NCBI GenBank assembly: GCA_963834445.1
Contig: CAWIBU010000006.1
Coordinates: 1 to 64,000 of the forward strand
Direction: 5' to 3'
Length of the DNA stretch: 64,000 nt
DNA from: PALSA-350 sp963834445
GTDB taxonomy: Bacteria > Acidobacteriota > Terriglobia > Terriglobales > Acidobacteriaceae
Part shown: piece after piece, positions 1 through 6,676 of the stretch
How positions within the stretch are numbered: the first letter of the stretch is position 1
Layout: every line of letters starts with the position of its first letter
The notes under the pieces: model-generated
Seen by the model: only the letters and a program-made list of their open reading frames with translations
Told to the model about the DNA's origin: nothing
Database searches by the model: none
Program-made: the position numbers and the translations under genes

Positions 1-1
1 C

Positions 2-367
2 GAGGTGACGGTGGCGAATGCCGGGCATCTGGCGCCGTATCGCAATGGAGAAGAACTGCTGCTGGAGCCGGATTTGCCGCTGGGAATTCTGGCGGACGCG
101 CACTATTCGGAGAAGACGTTTGCGCTGGCGGCGGGCGATCGGCTGACGCTGCTGTCGGACGGCGTGGTGGAGGCGCGGAATGCGCGGGGAGATTTATTTG
201 GGTTCGAGCGGACGCAGGCGATCAGTGGGGAGTCGGCGGAGGCGATTGCGGCGACGGCGCGGCGCTTCGGCCAGGAGGACGATATTACGGTGCTGACGCT
301 GACGCGGCGGGAAGCGCCGGAATTCGTGCGGGAAGAAGCGACGATGGTGGTTGCTCTCAGTCAGTGA
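2..367 (+). CDS. SpoIIE/PP2C-type serine phosphatase, C-terminal part (runs off the left edge)
   Basis: Only the last 121 codons are present; the frame is open to the first base, so the gene begins outside the window. The visible part has the order typical of the SpoIIE/RsbU PP2C domain: a VANAGHLAP strand, a PLGIL segment, a LLSDGVVEARN metal-binding Asp region and the closing QEDDITVLTL motif. Family members dephosphorylate anti-sigma antagonist proteins or act as receiver-linked phosphatases; the partner here cannot be seen. The GTG at 5 is in frame but is probably internal, because the phosphatase fold needs about 100 more residues upstream. The family call is firm; the specific role is unknown. 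Confidence 0.85.
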   Translation, partial: EVTVANAGHLAPYRNGEELLLEPDLPLGILADAHYSEKTFALAAGDRLTLLSDGVVEARNARGDLFGFERTQAISGESAEAIAATARRFGQEDDITVLTLTRREAPEFVREEATMVVALSQ

Positions 368-392
368 GCCGCGAAAGAAGCGCGCTTGCGCT

Positions 393-1814
393 TCAGCGAA
401 GTTTGTACGGAGTAGCGGGTTCGGGAATGGCAGGCTCGGGCTTCGGCAGAGCGGAGGCATCGAGCTGGACGGCGCCCGCCAATCCTGAACCGGAGACGTT
501 GCTGGTATTCAGGAGGGAGCCGCTGTAGCCGGTGACTTTGATATTGCGAATCTCCGCATGCTTGACGTTGGCCAGGAAGATTCCTTTGCCGCAGGTTCCG
601 GTGATGCCGGAAAGCACCAGCCCGTCGAGGGGCTTTTGCGGATCGATGGCGGTTCCATTGACAAGGACGGGAACATCGGTGACGCGCACGTTTGAGAAGC
701 GGAGATTGCGCACCGAAGGGATGCCGGCATCGCCGGGGACAGGGAACTCGTCCTGCTTGCCGCTGTTGAGAAAATTCAAGCGGAGAAATCCCTGCTTCGC
801 GCCGGAAACGTCGAGGTCGTTCATGAAGATGTTTTCGATGAAGGCGCCGCGCCCTACGCGGGTCTTGATGTAAATAGCGCTGGTGCGAGCGGCCAGGCAC
901 TTGCAATGGTCGACCCAGACGTTACGGATGCCGGCGGAGGTTTCGCTGCCGATGCCGATGCAGGCGAAGTAAGAATCGGAAAAGGTGCAGTTGGAGATGT
1001 GCACGTCTTCGGTGGGAATCCCGATGGTGTAACCTTCCTCGCCGCGGCCTGACTTGAGCGAGATGCAATCGTCGGCGGTGTCGAAGTCGCAGTGGTCGAT
1101 CACGACGTGGCGGCAGGAGTCGACGTCGATACCGTCCGCACCGCTTTCTATCTTCAGATTTTTGAAGGTCACGTTTTCGCAGTATGTCGGGTGAATGGAC
1201 CACATGCCATATTGCTTCGTGAAACAGTTCTCGACCTGAAGGTTGGTGCAGCGAACGAATTCCATCAGGGCCGGGAGGCGAAGGTGGGTACTCCGCTCGA
1301 TCCGGCCGGCAATCGCGGAGCTGCCAACGATTTTGCCGGGGCCTGTGATGCTGACATCGACAGCGTCGGTGGCGGTGATGAAGGCGCTGTATCCTTTCAC
1401 CCATTTGCCTTCCCAGCGGACCTGGGCAAGCGGATATTCGGCGAGATCGGGCGACCCCAGAAGGCTGGCTCCCTCGTCGACATGAAGCGTGACCCGGCTG
1501 CGCAGGGCGAGGCTTCCGCAAAGATAGTTGCCGGCAGGCAGGAGGACTTCTCCGCCGCCAAAGTCTGCACAGCGCTCGATGGTGAGCTGGATCGCGACGG
1601 TGTCCTTCGTTGTTCCATCGCCGGTTGCGCCGTAGTCCCGAACATTGAGGCTGACCGGCGGGTAGGGCAGCGGAGCAGGATGTTTGCCCGGGTGGGCAGG
1701 CGGCGTTGCGTCCTGTGACAGGGCGGCGCGACCGAAAGAAGCGGCAACAGGGACTGCGAGCGCGCCCTGGACAGCGGTCTTCAGGAATCGGCGGCGTTGC
1801 GGATTGAGGCTCAT
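393..1814 (-). CDS. Glycoside hydrolase family 28 (polygalacturonase-like), Tat-exported
   Basis: A 473-aa protein predicted to cleave pectin-type polysaccharide outside the cytoplasm. The N-terminus has a twin-arginine signal (RRRFLKTA, then a hydrophobic stretch ending near SFGRAALS). The body shows the parallel beta-helix pattern of GH28: NVRDYGATGDG near the start, SGADGIDVDSC, then TADDCISLKSGRGEEG with the paired catalytic Asp, IGIGSE, and YIKTRVGRG for the RIK motif. The usual GHG histidine motif reads ACIGIG here, as in several bacterial GH28 branches. I chose the ATG at 1814 because the Tat motif follows directly and GGGA-like bases precede it; the longer frame to 1925 adds 37 residues with no family match. 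Backbone gene, convergent with the phosphatase. Confidence 0.88.
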   Translation of the reverse strand: MSLNPQRRRFLKTAVQGALAVPVAASFGRAALSQDATPPAHPGKHPAPLPYPPVSLNVRDYGATGDGTTKDTVAIQLTIERCADFGGGEVLLPAGNYLCGSLALRSRVTLHVDEGASLLGSPDLAEYPLAQVRWEGKWVKGYSAFITATDAVDVSITGPGKIVGSSAIAGRIERSTHLRLPALMEFVRCTNLQVENCFTKQYGMWSIHPTYCENVTFKNLKIESGADGIDVDSCRHVVIDHCDFDTADDCISLKSGRGEEGYTIGIPTEDVHISNCTFSDSYFACIGIGSETSAGIRNVWVDHCKCLAARTSAIYIKTRVGRGAFIENIFMNDLDVSGAKQGFLRLNFLNSGKQDEFPVPGDAGIPSVRNLRFSNVRVTDVPVLVNGTAIDPQKPLDGLVLSGITGTCGKGIFLANVKHAEIRNIKVTGYSGSLLNTSNVSGSGLAGAVQLDASALPKPEPAIPEPATPYKLR

Positions 1815-2029
1815 GCGGGAATTCCCTTTCGTGGGGGAGAGCGCTTTGAAACGTGACGGGAACGATCCAGCGGGCGGAGTATCCAATGGAAATGGTCCAG
1901 CGCCGGTGGATTTCTGAAGTTCCACAGACAGTATCCACCGACGCTTGCCGGGACAGCAGGGTTTGGTTTGGTCGCGAGAGATTCGTGTGGCGAACTAGAA
2001 TGAGGACAACGAATCCTGTGCAGCAGGAA

Positions 2030-2071
2030 GCCCGGATGGCGGAATCGGCAGACGCAGCGGACTTAAAATCC
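2030..2071 (+). pseudogene. tRNA-Leu(UAA) 5' half, truncated by element insertion
   Basis: The sequence begins with the acceptor strand GCCCGGA, runs through the D-arm (GGCGGAATCGGCAGACGC) and anticodon stem GCGGA to the loop CTTAAAA and TCC, and then stops matching a tRNA (next bases AAGTAATACC). No variable arm, T-arm or acceptor 3' strand follows. The missing part lies at 49464-49510, whose TCCGGGC pairs perfectly with this GCCCGGA. Joining the two gives a textbook class II tRNA-Leu with anticodon UAA. This half should not fold or be processed alone. Confidence 0.93.
2047..2071 (+). repeat. attL: 25-bp direct repeat, left end of the element
   Basis: This 25-bp segment runs from the D-loop through the anticodon loop of the split tRNA-Leu and recurs exactly at 49439-49463. 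The base before it differs (C against T) and the bases after it differ (AAGT against GCAG), so the repeat limits are sharp. Identity covering a tRNA anticodon arm is the usual target of phage-type tyrosine integrases, and an integrase gene starts 117 bp inside. Confidence 0.93.
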
Positions 2072-2187
2072 AAGTAATACCTATATAAACTGCCTAAAAT
2101 CAGTTGGTTGTCGCTTTACTTTTCATTTCACATCTGCTACACAATTACACATGTGCACGGCATTTTTGAGGCGCGAAGGAGCTACCA

Positions 2188-3468
2188 GTGTCCGAAACCT
2201 TAGAAAGCCCAAAACCCAAAGCAGAAACCCACAAAACCATGGGCGGCAAGGTCAACATCTACCGCCGCGAAAACAGCGACAACTGGCAGTGCTCGACCTT
2301 CCTTAACGGGCGCAACTGGCGAGTCTCAACGCACGAAGACAGCCTCGGTCGGGCGAAGGACTTCGCCGAAGATTGGTATCTCGCCTTGCGCGGCAAAGCG
2401 CACGCTGGACTTCTTCAAAAGGAGACGCGACGGCAAGGCAAGAAATTCAAGGAAGCCGCCGCGAAATTCCTCGAAGAGGCTCCCATCCTCACGCAGGGCC
2501 AGCGCGGCCCGACTTGGCTAAATCAGCATGAGTTGAAGCTGAACGGCGTCATCCTTCCGTTTCTGGGCGAGAAGCATCTTGCAGAAATTACATCGGGCAT
2601 CATTCAGGAATACCGCATCTGGCGCGCGCAGAACTGTAAGACAGGCGGCACTCCGGCGCGGAGCACGGTACACAAGGAGATCGTCTGCATTCGTCAGGTA
2701 CTGAAAACGGCCAGGCGACATGGCTGGATCGAGTACCTCCCCGACATGTCGGTCCCCTACAAGACTTCCGGCAAAATCGTGCACCGGGCGTGGTTCTCAC
2801 CGGAGGAATATAAGAAGCTCTATGAGGCGACGCGCAGGCGCGCGCAAGAGCCAAAGCAGGAGCGCTTTAAATGGGAATGCGAACAACTGCATGACTATGT
2901 GCTGTTCGCCGTCAATACTGGACTCCGGCCCGATGAAGCGTGGGCACTGCAATTCCGCGACGTGACCGTTGTCAAAGATGAAGCCACTGGCGAAACGATC
3001 CTTGAAATTGAAGTGAGAGGCAAGCGCGGCGTTGGTTATTGCAAGAGTATGCCCGGCGCGGTCAGGCCGTTCGAGCGACTGAAGAGCCGACCGCGTCCAG
3101 TGCGGATCGACGAACCCGGAAGGGGAGGGACCAATGAAAAGACGCGCTTGCCTGAACCCACAGACCTTCTCTTCCCCAAATGGCAGCGCGAATTGTTCAA
3201 CACCATTCTCGACGAAGAGAAGCTGAAAGCCGACCGCGATGGTCAAGCGCGTACCGCGTACAGCCTTCGCCATACCTACATCTGTCTGCGCCTGATGGAG
3301 GGTGCGGATATTTACCAGATCGCTAAGAATTGCAGAACATCGGTCGAGATGATCGAAAAATTCTATGCCTCGCACATCAAGACCCGCCTCGACGCGGCGG
3401 CCATCAATATCATGCGCAAGAAGAAGGTGGCCAAGGTAGTAGCGAAGGAACTTCGTACGGGGACTTAG
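2188..3468 (+). CDS. int: Tyrosine site-specific integrase of the element
   Basis: A 426-aa integrase, the likely enzyme for insertion into tRNA-Leu. The N-terminal arm and core-binding region (residues about 1-190) are rich in basic and aromatic residues. The catalytic domain shows Arg I in NTGLRPDEAW (about 247), Arg II in YSLRHTY (about 363-367) and a nucleophile Tyr in KFYASHIKTR (about 391). The start is a GTG with AAGGAG 7 bp upstream. The gene lies between attL and the intron-bearing tRNA-Leu, the usual position beside an attachment site. It is intact, so excision may still be possible even though conjugation genes are broken. A nearby excisionase was not recognised. Confidence 0.92.
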   Translation: MSETLESPKPKAETHKTMGGKVNIYRRENSDNWQCSTFLNGRNWRVSTHEDSLGRAKDFAEDWYLALRGKAHAGLLQKETRRQGKKFKEAAAKFLEEAPILTQGQRGPTWLNQHELKLNGVILPFLGEKHLAEITSGIIQEYRIWRAQNCKTGGTPARSTVHKEIVCIRQVLKTARRHGWIEYLPDMSVPYKTSGKIVHRAWFSPEEYKKLYEATRRRAQEPKQERFKWECEQLHDYVLFAVNTGLRPDEAWALQFRDVTVVKDEATGETILEIEVRGKRGVGYCKSMPGAVRPFERLKSRPRPVRIDEPGRGGTNEKTRLPEPTDLLFPKWQRELFNTILDEEKLKADRDGQARTAYSLRHTYICLRLMEGADIYQIAKNCRTSVEMIEKFYASHIKTRLDAAAINIMRKKKVAKVVAKELRTGT

Positions 3469-3489
3469 CCTTATACTTAAGTTGGCCAC

Positions 3490-3837
3490 GCGGGCGTGGC
3501 GGAATCGGCAGACGCATCGGACTTAAGCGCAACTTGAGTGCTCGCTGGGAAACCGGCGAAGCAGAACTGCTCAAATTCGGGGAACCCTGTGAAATGGCGA
3601 TCCCGAGCCAAGCCCCGACGGAGAACTCCGGCGGGGAAGGTGTAGAGACTAGACGGGCAGCACCTACCGCCGAACGGCGAAAGACCGAACGGTCACGGTG
3701 AAGGTATAGTCCAGACCACAAACCGGTCGGAGCGTCCCTTGGACGCGCTTTCCGACAGGGCGGCGAAAGTCGTGGATGGTAAGAAAATCCGTTGGGGCGC
3801 AAGTCCCGTGAGGGTTCAAGTCCCTCCGCCCGCACCA
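3490..3837 (+). tRNA. tRNA-Leu(UAA) interrupted by a group I intron
   Basis: Exon 1 is 3490-3524 and exon 2 is 3784-3837. Spliced, they give acceptor GCGGGCG/CGCCCGC, a leucine D-arm, anticodon stem CGGA/TCCG with the 7-nt loop CTTAAAA (anticodon TAA), a variable arm, a T-arm (GAGGGTTCAAGTCCCTC) and an encoded CCA. The intron lies between anticodon bases 34 and 35, the position of the well-known cyanobacterial and plastid tRNA-Leu(UAA) intron. Exon 1 resembles the split host tRNA from TGGCGGAATC to CGGACTT with one mismatch, but the acceptor and variable arms differ, so it is a separate tRNA carried by the element. It presumably supplies the function lost at the insertion site. A terminator follows at 3856. 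Confidence 0.93.
3525..3783 (+). ncRNA. Group I self-splicing intron (259 nt) in tRNA-Leu(UAA)
   Basis: The intron follows the exon U at 3524 and ends in G at 3783. P1 can form between exon ACUU (3521-3524) and intron GAGU (3536-3539), giving the required U-G pair at the 5' splice site. P2 is a perfect hairpin, CGCTGG-GAAA-CCGGCG (3543-3558). The conserved core is visible: the segment with GGCGATCCCGAGCCAAGC (about 3597-3613) and P7 formed by GACTA (3637-3641) with TAGTC (3707-3711). There is no homing-endonuclease ORF, as in other tRNA-Leu introns. The structure was read by eye; exact pairing of P3-P9 was not modelled. Confidence 0.92.
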
Positions 3838-3855
3838 AACCGCTTTCTGAGCGGG

Positions 3856-3884
3856 CCAGGATGAAACCATCCTGGTATATTTTT
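3856..3884 (+). terminator. Rho-independent terminator after tRNA-Leu
   Basis: A perfect 8-bp stem CCAGGATG/CATCCTGG with AAAC loop is followed by TATATTTTT. It lies 19 bp after the tRNA CCA end and would end the tRNA (and any integrase read-through) transcript. A second stem without a T-run, AGGGCCG/CGGCCCT, follows at 3898-3914. Confidence 0.8.
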
Positions 3885-3914
3885 CCAGCGCCGGACTAGG
3901 GCCGCTTCGGCCCT

Positions 3915-4195
3915 CGCTCAGGACGGCGCTGTAAAGCATTTCTGCATACGAACGTCTGCAGCGCTCCTCGTGCGGTGGGCATGCGCCCGATCCTTCCAAA
4001 TCGCAACATAAGCGTCTAAGCCGATAAGAAGAACAGATACAGCCTGCTCGTTGATGAGCACCGGATGATCTTGAAACCGCTGCTCAGTTCTTGCATATTC
4101 ACGATCGGCGGATTCGCCAGACGGTGTCTGGCGAATTCTTGCGACGCGTCGAAAGAGTTTTGGGTACGTCCGTGCAACTCGTTGGAGATCGATGA
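3915..4195 (-). pseudogene. Open minus-strand frame without a start codon; shares RIRQTPS with the 102-aa gene
   Basis: On the minus strand a frame of about 90 codons stays open from just after a TAG near 4195 to a TGA near 3917, but contains no ATG, GTG or TTG in a useful position. Its translation includes RRVARIRQTPSGES, which matches DRVERIRQTPSDES of the small leftward gene at 5599-5907. The shared DNA covers the palindrome described separately. It may be a gene remnant that lost its 5' end, or the similarity may reflect only the hairpin. No function can be given. The rest of 3838-4480 holds nothing else I recognise. Confidence 0.35.
4112..4136. repeat. Palindromic hairpin, copy 1 (11-bp arms, GGT loop)
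   Basis: Perfect inverted repeat: arm at 4112-4122 (ATTCGCCAGAC), loop GGT, arm at 4126-4136. A second copy at 5760-5784 has one arm base changed with the matching change in the other arm, so pairing is kept. The two copies flank the 358-aa gene at 4497-5573. Possible roles are a protein-binding site, an RNA hairpin or a small mobile palindrome; the sequence does not decide. Confidence 0.75.
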
Positions 4196-4496
4196 ACTAC
4201 GTCAAAATCATTCAATAATGGAACTATATTGACATAACTTGAGCGCCCAACCCACCAAATGACCTCTTTGCAAATGAGTCACCGTGACCTCAGGTAGCCT
4301 CGTACCATTCGCCCGACCTTCATTTCCAGACACTGGCCGACTTTCTGTTCCCGATCCGGCAACCGTCTCCCGAACCTCCGGCCTTCACTACAGGACCTTC
4401 GGTCCCGTCCGGGCAGGCTATCAAAACACAAAGCAGTGTAGAATGTTGGAGCTACGCTCAACAGCATGACCGTCGCTGCCTAAGGAGGCAGCCGCA

Positions 4497-5573
4497 ATGG
4501 CCACCAACAAAAAATCGGTGGAGCTCGCCGAGAAGAAGCCCGCAAAAGCAAAACCCAAATGGTTGTTTCCTCGGGCCACGCTGGAACAAGCACTCAAAGT
4601 TCCATTGGCGCTCAAAGACAACAACGGTGGAAACCCATGGGAGACAGACGAAGTTCGCAAGGCCACGGGTACCGGCGGCGGCAACGCGTGGTTCTACTTG
4701 ACCGCCGCTTCGCGTGACTATGGATTAACCAGCGGTACCCGCGACACCCCAAAAATCCAGCTTGAGGAACTTGGCAGAGACATTGTCTACGCGCCAAACT
4801 CTGAGACAGAGCTGACCCTAAAGAAACAAGCCTTTCTTCGCATCGAAGTCTTCAAGAAGGTTCTCGAGTACTATAAGGGCAGCAACTTGCCGGAGATGAA
4901 GTATCTCGGCAACACGCTTACGAAAGAATTTGGCCTTGATCCGGAAACCCACGACGAATTCGCAAAGATATTCCGCGAAAACTGCACCTATCTAGGTATC
5001 CAGTCCGGGGTCACCACCACCGCACCGGCAGGAAAAGACGGTGAAGCTGAGCCCACGCCGGCGGGCCCGGTCACCGTGACGTTATCCGAAGGTGTCAGTA
5101 GTTCTGCGCTGACAGCCTTTGTCATTCTCCCTTTTGTCGAACGCGATCCAAAGCATCCAAAAGGATTCTTTGCTGAAGTGTTGCGTAGCATCATCACGCC
5201 AGCTGCAAAGGATTTCAAGGTCAAAACCGCCAACCGCCAGGGCAGTGATGTCATTCAATCTACGATCATCAGCGACTTGATCGAAGCAGATCTCGTGATT
5301 GCCGACCTTACGGAACACAACCCAAACGTAATGTTCGAGCTTGGTGTACGTATGGCGCAAGATAAGCCGGTTGTCCTTTTGAAAGCCGAGGGAACTGGAC
5401 CGCTCTTTGACGTTGATAATATGCTGCGTGTCTTTGAGTACAGCCCAAACCTGTGGCCCACCACCGTGGAGAAAGACATGCCCAATCTACACGAGTTCAT
5501 TAAGGGCGCTTGGGAGAATCGCCTATCGACGAAAACGTACATGAAGATATTGCAAGGCCGGGGAAAGCAGTGA
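4497..5573 (+). CDS. Protein with C-terminal nucleoside-deoxyribosyltransferase/TIR-like domain
   Basis: A 358-aa protein with a strong ribosome site (AAGGAGG about 10 bp before the ATG). Residues 1-165 are lysine-rich, then contain a region that looks like a winged-helix or small helical module (ELGRDIVY, FKKVLEYY); I do not recognise its family. Residues about 200-320 form a Rossmann-like unit: FVILPF, a central SDLIEADLVIADLTEHNPNVMFELG segment (read in two pieces: the ADLVIADLT strand and the NPNVMFELG helix with a Glu at the position used by nucleoside deoxyribosyltransferases), then PVVLL. Such domains cleave N-glycosidic bonds and are related to NAD-cleaving TIR effectors of phage defence. 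A defence role is inference from the domain and the island location. The gene stands alone between two hairpin repeats. Confidence 0.6.
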   Translation: MATNKKSVELAEKKPAKAKPKWLFPRATLEQALKVPLALKDNNGGNPWETDEVRKATGTGGGNAWFYLTAASRDYGLTSGTRDTPKIQLEELGRDIVYAPNSETELTLKKQAFLRIEVFKKVLEYYKGSNLPEMKYLGNTLTKEFGLDPETHDEFAKIFRENCTYLGIQSGVTTTAPAGKDGEAEPTPAGPVTVTLSEGVSSSALTAFVILPFVERDPKHPKGFFAEVLRSIITPAAKDFKVKTANRQGSDVIQSTIISDLIEADLVIADLTEHNPNVMFELGVRMAQDKPVVLLKAEGTGPLFDVDNMLRVFEYSPNLWPTTVEKDMPNLHEFIKGAWENRLSTKTYMKILQGRGKQ

Positions 5574-5598
5574 GGCCTGCGATTGCTTCATCTTTCAA

Positions 5599-5907
5599 TT
5601 AACCCGCGACCTGAATTTTATCCGGGGCTGCCCGACACTTTGAATTCGCCCAGAAAGACAGAGCGAGCGCGAGTCCTGAGGAACGCGGGTTTACTCCCCG
5701 AACGCCGTTCACGACCCCGATCATCAAGCCGACCACCTCTGCAAAATTTCGACTGACAGATTCGTCAGACGGTGTCTGACGAATTCTCTCGACCCTGTCG
5801 CGAGAATCCGCAGACGCAACAAACAAAGGCTTCAACTTCTTTTTCGCAACGACCCTGTTAACCCGACAATCGGATTCTTGGGCAGTAGTAAACCCAACAG
5901 CCGTCAT
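5599..5907 (-). CDS. Hypothetical 102-aa protein, translationally coupled to the upstream gene
   Basis: The ATG at 5907 overlaps the TGA of the preceding gene as ATGA, the arrangement of coupled translation; the longer frame to 5973 would overlap that gene by 70 bp and is less likely. The product begins with a basic stretch (VAKKKLKP), then RVERIRQTPSDES and a hydrophobic patch (LMIGVVNGV). I recognise no family. The RIRQTPS block coincides with the second copy of the palindrome at 5760-5784, so the DNA may be conserved for its hairpin rather than its protein. Fourth and last gene of the leftward operon if real. Confidence 0.4.
   Translation of the reverse strand: MTAVGFTTAQESDCRVNRVVAKKKLKPLFVASADSRDRVERIRQTPSDESVSRNFAEVVGLMIGVVNGVRGVNPRSSGLALALSFWANSKCRAAPDKIQVAG
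5760..5784. repeat. Palindromic hairpin, copy 2 (11-bp arms, GGT loop)
   Basis: Arm at 5760-5770 (ATTCGTCAGAC), loop GGT, arm at 5774-5784. Compared with copy 1 at 4112-4136, C becomes T in the left arm and G becomes A at the paired position in the right arm, so the stem stays perfect. The similarity extends some 10-15 bp to each side at lower identity. Confidence 0.75.
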
Positions 5908-6440
5908 GCAGTTGACCGTAGGCGCGCTTTCTCCTTCAGAAGTATGCACAATTGCCGCGTGCAAGGCCCGCACGTGAGCGTGTGCTCGATCAAGGTTCTG
6001 GAATCGGGGTATTGATCGATATCGCCAAGCACGACCCTTCGCAGGTCGGACTCGTTCGGACAGTCAATGCGGTCCGGATTCGGGAAGGATCTGATGATCT
6101 GGTTGCGGAGGTCCTCCATTGCAGCATCATCCTCGGCCTCTGTAGGAATCCAAGAATGATCAATCGACATTGCGATCTCTTTCAAAGCGTCGTCGCGCTC
6201 TGCAACCTCTGCAAGTAGGCTTTCCCGCCACTCACCAGGTGGGTGATCGAAAAGGACGATCAATTCAGCAAATCGTTTCAATTCGTGATCCGAATAGCTC
6301 TGCGCCACTTTGCGTAAGCGCGCCAGAGAAACGTCTATGGCCTTCTGGTTGCCAGTTATGCCGAGAAGTCCATTGAGAAGAGCTGAGACCTCGGCTTCGT
6401 CCGGGTCTCTGCCAGGCTTGTTCATTTGAGATGGTGTCAT
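5904..6440 (-). CDS. Small protein with C-terminal HxxxCxxC zinc-binding motif (anti-sigma-like)
   Basis: A 178-aa protein starting at the ATG at 6440, which has GGGAG 7 bp upstream; an in-frame start at 6503 would run into the previous gene. The first 150 residues are acidic and helical with no recognised domain. The C-terminus, HTLTCGPCTRQL, has the His-x3-Cys-x2-Cys spacing of the zinc-finger of anti-sigma factors (zf-HC2 type), but there is no membrane segment after it and no sigma gene nearby. It sits 2 bp after the 77-aa gene, in an operon headed by a radical SAM enzyme. It could be a regulator or a metal-binding accessory; function unknown. Confidence 0.6.
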   Translation of the reverse strand: MTPSQMNKPGRDPDEAEVSALLNGLLGITGNQKAIDVSLARLRKVAQSYSDHELKRFAELIVLFDHPPGEWRESLLAEVAERDDALKEIAMSIDHSWIPTEAEDDAAMEDLRNQIIRSFPNPDRIDCPNESDLRRVVLGDIDQYPDSRTLIEHTLTCGPCTRQLCILLKEKARLRSTA

Positions 6441-6442
6441 TT

Positions 6443-6676
6443 TCAACTCCCTTGAAGGGTATGCTTTGCGCGCTTTACCAATGTTGGCCGCGACCCATGC
6501 CAACGCTCAGAGAATTCGAAATCGTCCGGCAGGAGATTGAAGATGGTCCCTGCCGTGATTCGCTGCATGACGTAATCAACCACGCTGAGTGCAGCCACGG
6601 CAAGACGAAGGCGAATAGGGCCAAGCCTGTCGAGCTTGGCCCCATAGAATTCGGATCGGGGGTTATTCCAATACAT
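6443..6676 (-). CDS. Small 77-aa protein between the radical SAM gene and the zinc-motif gene
   Basis: The ATG at 6676 lies inside the last codons of the radical SAM gene (14-bp overlap) with GAGGAGG about 10 bp upstream, and the stop is 2 bp before the next start, so the spacing is that of a coupled operon member. The product is basic, with a hydrophobic segment (LRLAVAALSVVDYVM, about 23-38) and an acidic LLPDDFEF after it. Small size beside a radical SAM enzyme raises the possibility of a modified-peptide substrate or a partner protein. No family is recognised and the coding call rests on spacing and ribosome site only. Confidence 0.5.
   Translation of the reverse strand: MYWNNPRSEFYGAKLDRLGPIRLRLAVAALSVVDYVMQRITAGTIFNLLPDDFEFSERWHGSRPTLVKRAKHTLQGS

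Noticed and set aside
922..2073. Long minus-strand frame over the GH28 gene and the tRNA half
   Set aside because: It is a shadow of the GH28 gene in another frame, rich in Arg and Pro, and lacks any motif.
3410..3999. Two minus-strand frames over the tRNA-Leu and intron
   Set aside because: They are antisense to the tRNA and ribozyme; translations such as RAEGLEPSRDLRPNG are typical spurious products of antisense leucine tRNA genes.
4112..4136. Palindrome as a transcription terminator
   Set aside because: No T-run follows on either strand, and the loop and stem are conserved in a second copy in a different setting.
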